From the NCBI GenBank assembly GCA_015501595.1, contig JADNRX010001123.1, positions 1 through 14,140 of the forward strand: 14,140 nucleotides of DNA, in the 5' to 3' direction. This DNA is from Hymenopellis radicata. Taxonomy: Eukaryota > Basidiomycota > Agaricomycetes > Agaricales > Physalacriaceae. Positions within the stretch are counted from its first letter, which is position 1; each line of letters opens with the position of its first letter. Positions 8,346 through 14,140 of the stretch are shown one piece after another. The notes beneath the pieces were generated by a model. The model did no database searches and was not told where the DNA came from. It was given only the letters and a program-made list of their open reading frames with translations. The position numbers and the translations under genes are program-made.

Positions 8346-9302
8346 ATGTCTCCGTTATCGCTATGTCTCTGTTATCTCTCTGAAGTCTCCTCTTATGTCG
8401 GTCAACCGCCTCCTGCACGCCCACAAGAACTTGCTGCACTCTATCTGCGGATTGACGACTGTCAACCGCCGCCATCTGACGGTCGTCAGTGGCTCTATTT
8501 TCGAGCCGGTCCCAAGGCCATCGAGCCCGCCGTCCATCCACGGTGAGTATTTTGAGTTCTGTAACCTCTCAAAAACAACTCGTTTGTTCGAATCTGCCTT
8601 TGCAGATTTAAACAAGATCTTTCGATACATATGTTCTACAGTAAGTCCTTGTCCTTGTTCCGATTTTTGTTCTAAAAAAATCTCATCTAGTCCGCCATGC
8701 CAATATCGAGTCGGCGGGATGGGTGGCGGCAGGGCGGGATGTCAGCACGCGGGCGGGTAACGACGCGACGAATCGAAGATTCCCATCTATTCATGAATTT
8801 CGACGCGGTCTCAAGGCCATCGAGCCCGCCGTTCATCCACGGTGAGTATTTTAAGTTTCTGTAACCTATAAAAACAACTAGTTTGTTCGAATCTGCCTTT
8901 GCAGATTTAAACAAGATCTTTCGATACATGTGTTCTACAGTAAGTCCTTGTCCTTATTCCGATTTTTGTTCTAAAAAATCTCATCTAGTCCGCCATGCCA
9001 ATATCGAGTCGGCGGGATGGGTGGCGGCAGGGCGGGATGTCAGCACGCGGGCGGGTAACGACGCGACGAATCGAAGATTCCCATCTATTCATGAATTTCG
9101 ACGCGGTCTCAAGGCCATCGAGCCCGCCGTTCATCCACGGTGAGTATTTCAAGTTTTACAATTCCACCATTAAGCATTTTTGTTGGCCAGCCTCTACCTA
9201 CGGCCTGGAGCACTCGTATGCGTCCTTCCAGGACAGTACTCGTGCTCCAGAGCGAACAGAATCATCTACTCTTTGTGCGCCCCGCGCGGTTTCTCAACAT
9301 GA
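8346..9302 (+). CDS. Speculative spliced gene with in-phase tandem exon-pair duplication
   Basis: Exons 8346-8542, 8606-8640, 8691-8841, 8905-8939, 8989-9139 and 9191-9302 give 681 nt (226 aa). Introns 8543-8605, 8641-8690, 8842-8904, 8940-8988 and 9140-9190 have GTGAGT or GTAAGT donors and TTTGCAG, CATCTAG or GGCCAG acceptors, with sizes (49-63 bp) typical of this window. The 35-nt and 151-nt exons occur twice; together they are 186 nt (62 codons) with compatible phases, so each splice adds a module running FKQDLSIHVFYI, RHANIESAGWVAAGRD, and ending AIEPAVHPR. A pyrimidine-rich tract (about 8248-8262) precedes the ATG. No homologue is recognised. The first exon overlaps a 46-bp repeat, and the array decays downstream, so this may be a non-coding spliced transcript or a satellite that happens to keep splice sites. 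Confidence 0.3.
8447..8492 (-). repeat. 46-bp palindrome-pair repeat, copy 4 (inverted)
   Basis: Contains TGACGACTGTCA (8453-8464) and TGACGGTCGTCA (8477-8488), with the spacer ACCGCCGCCATC. In the putative gene at 8346 this repeat would be coding (RIDDCQPPPSDGRQWL). Confidence 0.85.
8514..9150. repeat. ~299-bp tandem repeat, two full units and a partial third
   Basis: The block AAGGCCATCGAGCCCGCCGT starts at 8514, 8813 (one base changed near its end) and 9111, so the period is 299 then 298 bp. Units 1 and 2 are nearly identical throughout, indicating recent duplication. Unit 3 keeps only the first ~40 bp before diverging. Confidence 0.92.
9208..9247. repeat. 40-bp imperfect hairpin repeat, copy 1
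   Basis: Runs from GAGCACTCGTATGCGTCC to GACAGTACTCGTGCTC. The ends GAGCAC and GTGCTC pair, with further GTA/TAC and GTCC/GGAC pairing. Copies recur at 9516-9555 and 9823-9862 (spacing 308 and 307 bp). Confidence 0.7.
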
Positions 9303-9515
9303 CATTTGGGCGGGATGGTGGGCGGCGTGGCGGGATGTCGCATCTTGTGCCGCCAAACCTATGGATCATCCGAAGAGTCATATTTTAACTAAGCGATCTA
9401 CAAAGATCTGGATCTACCGGAGCCGCCGTTCATGAACCGTTAGTATTTTGAGTTTCTGGATTTCACCTCTCCAGACCAACTAACTTTTTCTTATCCAGCT
9501 TGCTTCTGGAGATTC

Positions 9516-9555
9516 GAGCACTTGTACTCGTCCTTTCCTGACAGTACTCGTGCTG
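9516..9555. repeat. 40-bp imperfect hairpin repeat, copy 2
   Basis: A more diverged copy (GAGCACTTGTACTCGTCC to GACAGTACTCGTGCTG), in the same orientation as copies 1 and 3. Confidence 0.65.
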
Positions 9556-9822
9556 TTCGATGTATGTATATCATCCATTTCACTCCGCATTGCTAAATTC
9601 AACACCATCAGGTCTGGGGCAGCATGGGTGTCGATGGGCGTCGGGACGTCGGGACGTCGGGTCATGGGGCGCGTAATGATGTGACGATTCAAACGCTAAC
9701 AGCTTAAACATTTGATTCACAAAGTACGGGGACAGTCGGCTCCGCCGTTTTCTTATGGTGAGGCATCCAGTGTTTTGGTCAGGTTTATTACATCTCACTT
9801 CTCTCTTCACCAGTACATCCAC

Positions 9823-9862
9823 GAGCACTCGTATGCGTCCGTTCCGGACCGTACTCGTGCTC
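9823..9862. repeat. 40-bp imperfect hairpin repeat, copy 3
   Basis: The best-paired copy: GTCCG and CGGAC stem close to the loop, GAGCAC and GTGCTC at the base. Confidence 0.7.
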
Positions 9863-9870
9863 GTGCTGAT

Positions 9871-10234
9871 GCATGATCTATATCCTGGTTATCTTAGTCT
9901 TATCAGCTTACAGACGAGAGGGTTTTTATGACGGTGGAAGGTTGTGAGATTGAGATTGAGGATATTGGGCCTTATCCCGCCGTATTCGTTGATGTAACCG
10001 GGGATGCTTTACTTACTTCAATAGTACTCAATACGAGTCGATTTTATCTGTTACTATTCCTTGTGTCTGCGTGTGATTTTGAGCTTAGATAGATCATTTT
10101 TGATTCCACCGGCGATCGCGGGCATGGGTGTCTGTGTCACGCTCTGCAGAGACATAACGTTGTGTCACGTTGACCGTTACTCTGTCCGCTTCCACCACGA
10201 CGGTGGGACTGGCACTTCTTGCATGCCGAGAGCC
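9871..10234. other. Gene-free interval
   Basis: No supported exon, RNA gene or long repeat is seen. It contains an AGTACTCAATACGAGTCG block at about 10024-10041 that loosely resembles the GAGTACTCG subterminal motif downstream of the transposase. Confidence 0.5.
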
Positions 10235-10270
10235 TGACGATCGTCAGCTCTGCTGCTCTGACAGATGTCA
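10235..10270. repeat. Palindrome pair 5 (24-bp spacing, different spacer)
   Basis: TGACGATCGTCA (10235-10246, perfect palindrome) and TGACAGATGTCA (10259-10270) are separated by 12 bp (GCTCTGCTGCTC). The spacing equals that of the 46-bp repeats although the spacer sequence is unrelated. Confidence 0.8.
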
Positions 10271-10335
10271 GGCAGCCATGCCGGGTGTCGCTGGAGGACC
10301 GGACGACTACTCGGGCTCGGATATTCATGGGAATC

Positions 10336-10371
10336 TGACGATTGTCAGTTCCTTCTGTCTGACGATTGTCA
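10336..10371. repeat. Palindrome pair 6 (24-bp spacing, different spacer)
   Basis: TGACGATTGTCA occurs at 10336-10347 and again at 10360-10371, separated by 12 bp (GTTCCTTCTGTC). Confidence 0.8.
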
Positions 10372-10377
10372 GCAGTT

Positions 10378-10583
10378 TTTCGCTTCTGCGGGACGCCACA
10401 CCACCACGGACGACCGCTCAGGGCTTACCGCCCAGGGGAGGACCTCCTCGAACGTTCTGCCATCGATGGCTCCAGCCGTTATCTCGGATATTTCGCTTTT
10501 TTGGGACGCCACACCACCACGGATGAGCGCCCAGGGCTTACCGTCCAGGGCTTAGAACTCGCTGGAATGTTCTGCCATCGATA
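10378..10583. repeat. Two direct repeat units, period 113 bp
   Basis: Units 10378-10469 and 10491-10583 share TTTCGCTT, then GGGACGCCACACCACCACGGA, CAGGGCTTACCG, and end GTTCTGCCATCGAT. They are diverged and contain small indels. Open frames across them are poor in protein-like features; a structural role or 5' flank of the transposon is more likely. Confidence 0.8.
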
Positions 10584-10874
10584 GATGGATACATCGCCAT
10601 TGGACGAGGTAGGTACCTTTTGGCCAGGTGTTCCTCATTTCTTCCTAACTTTCTGCCGTAGATTCTCATGCGCGCGTCTTGGCATTTTCGTTGACAGCTT
10701 TTCGGTGATTACACTCTGCGTATATTTTTTTCCTTGCTAATAGCCTGCGATAACAGCATATGGTGCATTATTCGAGCACATGCAAATGCTCAGCTTCATC
10801 GATTGCATCCCAAATCAGCAGTTCACACTGGTATGTCTTGTATGTTTTCCATTTCCGTTTCCTGTCTGACATGG
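10584..10874. other. 5' flank of the transposase relic
   Basis: No supported gene. The left terminus of the hAT element was not located here; no TAGGG-type terminus with subterminal GGATC/GAGTACTCG clusters is visible between the unknown gene and the transposase start. Confidence 0.5.
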
Positions 10875-10882
10875 TATAAAAG
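10875..10882 (+). promoter_or_regulatory. TATA box (TATAAAAG) of the transposase
   Basis: TATAAAAG is 41 bp upstream of the ATG at 10916, and the intervening sequence has no other ATG in frame. It supports 10916 as the start rather than an upstream mini-exon. Confidence 0.6.
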
Positions 10883-10915
10883 TTTGATTATGTCGAACTG
10901 CTCATTATCATCTCC

Positions 10916-13900
10916 ATGCCTGCCAAACGCACTCGAGCTGACACTGTTACCGAGGGCGCTGCTCGTGGTGGGACCTCTAAGCCCGCTGCTAAACGCGGTC
11001 GGGGTGGCAGAGGAGCCAGAGCCACGCGTGCTCGTGGTCGTGCTCGCGGTGGTCGCGGTAGTCGCGGTCGCTCGCGGGCTACATCTCCGCTTGATTTCGA
11101 CAAGGAGATCGAACAGGAAGTTGGTTCTGGGGACGAGGACGAAGTCGAAGAGTTTTCGAGTCGCCCTGCAAGCGAGCCGGAGGAAGACATCCTGGACGTG
11201 GATGACGACACCTCCTCTGTTGGCACGCTTGAGCCCATCGACGACGACGTTGACGAGGACAGCGAGGACCATTGGAAGGCCTTGCTTGGTAGGTTCTACA
11301 TTAATCTGTATACACACGTACTAACTTATTCATTAGTGCGCAAGTCGAAACGCTGGACTTCCGCCATCTACGAGCATTTCTTGGAACCTGTCGTTGACTA
11401 TAACGAGAGGACCGGGAAATGGGGGATGCGCTTCATCTGCAAATAGTAAGTCGCGTAGTCTTGTATATTCTGCCTCATCTGATGTGTCTCAGCAACAATG
11501 AAGAGTCGATTCCCCGTCTTTTCACCGACACTAGCACCAGCAATCTGGTCCGGCATGTCCAGACGTGCAAGGCTCTTGTGGGTAAACAGCCGTCGATCAT
11601 CGCCTTCGCACATGGTTCGACATACTCCCATGGGCGGCTTCGCTACCTTCTTGTCAAAGAAGTTGCCCTTTGCGCTCGCCCGTTTGCGTTCGCCGAGGAC
11701 GAACCTTTTCGTGAAATAGTTCGCATGCTCATGCCCAACGCCCGTCTCATCTCCGCGAACACCCTCTCGAAGGACGTTAAGGAGGTGTACGACATTACGA
11801 AGGCAGTCGTTAAAGAGAAACTCAAGGTATATCCATTCCTTTCTGCCGATATCCTCAATCTAACTGTTGGCTATAGGCACTTCCCGGTCGCATTCATGTA
11901 GTCTTCGACGGCTGGGCCTCAGGCGGGAAAACGGTCGAGCCAAGGTCTCAATGCGATTTTCTTCAATCCCGTGAAGACGGCCATTGATAAAATCAATCTG
12001 GACATGGTACCGTAAGTGGTACACTTAGTCGTTTGGGTGAGACTAACTGCCGTATAGTCTGCATGAGCGACACACGGCTGGATATCTCGCCAAGCGCACT
12101 TACGAGTCCTTGGACGATTTCGAAATGCTGGCGAAACTTCTCGGTCTCTGTGGCGACAATGCCAACACCAACCCAGCAATGGTTCGGGAAATGGGAGAGA
12201 TGCTACCATCAAGCAGTCCTGTGGGGGAGGAAACCTTTGTTGGTTGTTGCGGGCATCAGATTGACCTGGGAACCAAGGTATGCTTTATCGGCGCTTCGTC
12301 CTTGGTCTATTCATCTAACCCTTGACAGTCCATCATGCGGCAATTCATTTCAAAGAAACTTATCAAGAAAGGTCTCGACGATTACGACGTTACCAAGGAC
12401 TTCGACGAGGAGGGAAACATTTATATTGACGACGAGGAGGACATGCCCACCCTCACCGACTTCTCGGCTATGGACGAGCAGGACCAGGATCGCGAGGCGG
12501 CTATCGAGGGTGAATTGGATGAGTTGATTGAGGCTTTGGAGGAGGTTAAACAGCTGTCGGAGGACGACCGGAAGATTGCGAGAGCAGCTGTCACAAAGGT
12601 ATGTGCTACGTTCTATCTGTATTTCGGGTCTAATGTCTTCCAGATTATGAAGCTCGGTAACCGCGTGTTCAACAGCCAGGTCACGCAAGAGGCCCTCGCT
12701 GCTCAATGTGTCAAGGCGAAGATGAAGCCGAAGAAGATGATTCGAATGGTGGCACTCGCTGGAACTCTCTCTTCCCCGTCCTCCAACGTGCCCTTGAGCT
12801 GCGAGAGCCCCTTGATGCTCTATGCAAACTGCCGGAGTTCAACAAGGTGGCGAAACGGAAACTCAGGAAGTTCAAGCTCACCCCCGGAGAGTGGATTATG
12901 ATTGAACAACTTAAGGACCTTCTCCATGTATTTACACCAATGCTCTCTGTAAATTTGTAGTCTAATTCGAGTTTTTAACAGCTTTTCGTGCAGGCTTCGA
13001 ACCTGATCTGTCGTTCCAAGATTCCGCTGATCTACGAGACTATTCCGACGATGGATGCCTTAGTTGATGCCCTCGACAAAGTGATTATCGACACCAAGAA
13101 GCTTGCCGTTATCCGTGCCGCCGCCGCCGCCGGTCGAGCAACATCCTCAAATACTACGCCAAGACGGACGATAACATCATGATTCGAATCGGAATGGGTA
13201 CGTTCGCTGTTTCCTATTCGTTGCTAGCTCTAAATCTATTTTAGTCATGATGCCTCGCTACAAAACGTCGTACTTCGTGTCGCAGAACTGGCCGCAAGAT
13301 TGGATCACCGCCGCTGTGGAACATGTTCGAGATGAATGGTCCCAACGTTACCGACCATTGGTACCGGCTCCGCCACCACCAGCTATTGCTGATCCGGTAT
13401 GTTTTGTATTATCATTTATGCATCTTTATTGACCATCAAGTTATAGGCGGCGGCGGCGAATCCGTTTTGCGCACATAGCAACCTTCGGACTCAATCAGAC
13501 CGTGGACGTCTTGGAGGATTACCTGGCAACACCGCCAGTCGGAACTTGTGTCGATCCAGTCCGCTATTGGGCGGCTCTACTGGATGTACCCGACGACAAG
13601 GGTAAGACCACGATGACAATGCAAGGAGCCTTGGCGCTGATGGCGTTGGACTTTCTGAGCATGCCGGGTATGCTTCGCTTCTTGATTCCATCTCATTCTT
13701 CTACTGATGATCAGTCTAGCTACATCGACAGATGTTGAACGGATGTTTTCGGTGGCCGGCTTAACGGTCACCAAACATCGTTTCAACCTTTCGGATGAGT
13801 CTGTTCGCGCCTGTGTCGTGCTGAAGGATTGGTTCAAGTCAGGCCTTGTGCCTATCGAGCAAGTAATTCGGATTTTCAACGAAAAAGCCGCACGGAGAGG

Positions 13901-13916
13901 TAAATCTGATGAGTAG
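10916..13916 (+). pseudogene. hAT-superfamily transposase, 11 exons, four frame lesions
   Basis: Exons: 10916-11288, 11337-11445, 11493-11826, 11877-12011, 12058-12277, 12329-12598, 12644-12948, 12994-13197, 13245-13396, 13447-13667, 13720-13916; introns 45-52 bp. Unbroken length would be about 839 aa. Seen: Arg/Gly-rich N-terminus (residues ~26-54), acidic stretch (~70-120), a degenerate BED-like region (RFICKY ... LVRHVQTC), VVFDGWAS (Asp codon 11907), LGLCGDNANTN (near 12155), TRWNS (12754), and the C-terminal dimerisation block with STDVERMFSVAGLTV (Glu codon 13737) and DESVRACVVLKDW. These are the hAT DDE and hATC signatures. Lesions: extra base near 11928-11931, missing base near 12752, missing base in or after a GCC run (13117-13140), extra base near 13464-13467. 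A second acceptor at 12981 is also in frame. Single-base lesions could include assembly errors, but four in one gene suggest decay. Confidence 0.88.
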
Positions 13917-13953
13917 TAGTCGTTTATGTACAGTTTTATTACAATATTATGTA

Positions 13954-14140
13954 GCTTGATCCGCGAGTATTTGTGACTCGTAACTGACCCGGATCGTCTA
14001 GGAGTACTCGCCAAACTCGCGAGTACTCGACTCGTTTGACCCGCGAGTCAGCGCGGATCGAGTAAGTTCCGGATCACGAGTATGCCCTTTCGGCCTCGAG
14101 TACTCGGCTCTCGGATCGCGGGTCTGATCCGAGTATTACT
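13954..14140 (+). mobile_element. hAT 3' subterminal repeats, cut by the window edge
   Basis: Starting 38 bp after the transposase stop, GAGTACTCG (or CGAGTACTCG), GGATC(A/C/G) and CGCGAGT motifs recur every 10-25 bp to the window end. The block matches the style and one long motif of 5205-5420. The element's right terminus is not reached. Confidence 0.75.

Larger units (their letters stand above)
7848..8492. repeat. Foldback-like structure: four 46-bp repeats in ++-- order
   Basis: Copies at 7848-7893 and 7942-7987 are in one orientation; copies at 8277-8322 and 8447-8492 are inverted. The outer and inner pairs are therefore nested inverted repeats. The outer repeats extend weakly to GAAAAT (7837-7842) and its complement ATTTTC (8497-8502). 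Each copy begins CCACTGACGA and ends GTCAATCCGC (or complement). No clear target duplication was found. This could be a MITE or foldback element of about 645 bp, or a natural array of protein-binding sites. Confidence 0.7.
9151..9870. repeat. Diverged continuation of the ~300-bp array
   Basis: Related junctions recur: GAGCCGCCGTTCATGAACCG at about 9418 followed by TTAGTATTTTGAGTTTCTG, and CTCCGCCGTTTTCTTATGGTGAGG at about 9738. A G-rich segment (GGGATGGTGGGCGGCGTGG near 9314; GGGCGTCGGGACGTCGGG near 9634) and CGTAATGATGTGACGATTC (9671) correspond to CGGGTAACGACGCGACGAATC in the young units. Acceptor-like tracts TTATCCAG (9492-9499) and CTTCACCAG (9805-9813) keep their relative place. Together with the young units this makes about five units; no long reading frame survives here. 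Confidence 0.6.

Noticed and set aside
8585..8600. GTTCGAATCTGCC as a tRNA T-loop
   Set aside because: No acceptor stem, A-box or anticodon arm can be formed; it lies in an intron-like tract of the tandem unit.
7848..9140. CRISPR-like array
   Set aside because: The repeats change orientation, spacing is irregular between copies, and the genome is eukaryotic with spliced genes.
10170..10555. Overlapping plus-strand frames in the 113-bp repeat region
   Set aside because: Low-complexity, repeat-derived, no conserved motif or splice context.
10788..10832. Upstream ATG and mini-exon (MLSFIDCIPNQQFTL) for the transposase
   Set aside because: A TATA box at 10875 and the ATG at 10916 fit better, and no acceptor joins it in frame convincingly.
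10823..11317. Minus-strand frame of 164 codons
   Set aside because: Antisense to the Arg/Gly-rich and acidic transposase exon 1; composition is the complement of that bias.

Overview
The window looks like accessory, repeat-rich DNA from a filamentous basidiomycete (probably Agaricomycetes). The evidence is spliced genes with very short introns (about 45 to 63 bp, GT/AG and one GC/AG), TATAAAAG boxes with pyrimidine-rich leaders, a fungal hAT transposase relic, and kinase-like proteins with degenerate active sites. No bacterial signals (Shine-Dalgarno sites, operons) are seen. All gene models below were spliced by eye from the DNA; none was checked against a database.

Layout, left to right. 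(1) 99-1296, minus strand: an intact three-exon kinase-fold gene of 362 aa. (2) 1297-1578: a divergent promoter region with a TATA box for the rightward gene. (3) 1579-3322, plus strand: a multi-exon gene of unknown function, broken by a 379-bp MITE (1803-2181, 26-bp terminal inverted repeats, TA target duplication) and by an upstream frameshift. (4) 3323-4022: no gene, but a detached copy of the 3' end of the next pseudogene. (5) 4023-5209, minus: a second kinase-like gene with two frameshifts, whose 5' end runs into a transposon-like terminus. (6) About 5205-5515: a terminal block dense in GGATC and GAGTACTCG motifs, ending in a hAT-like terminus 4 bp from the next gene's stop codon. (7) 5520-7660, minus: an intact 679-aa, three-exon gene of unknown function. 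(8) 7848-8492: four 46-bp repeats in ++-- order, each holding two 12-bp palindromes exactly 24 bp apart. (9) 8346-9302, plus: a speculative spliced gene whose exon pair (35 + 151 nt, 62 codons) is tandemly duplicated in phase, inside a roughly 300-bp tandem array that decays through about 9870. (10) 10235-10583: two more palindrome pairs with the same 24-bp spacing and a 113-bp-period direct repeat. (11) 10916-13916, plus: an 11-exon hAT transposase pseudogene with four single-base-type frame lesions. (12) 13954-14140: its subterminal repeats, of the same style as 5205-5420, running off the window.

The two intact genes (99-1296 and 5520-7660) stand among decayed ones, which suggests a mosaic assembled by transposon insertion and local duplication rather than an operon-like system. 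The most interesting unexplained structures are the paired palindromes with fixed spacing and the in-phase duplicated exon pairs. Several frameshifts are single-base and could in part be assembly errors; read-level checking would settle that.
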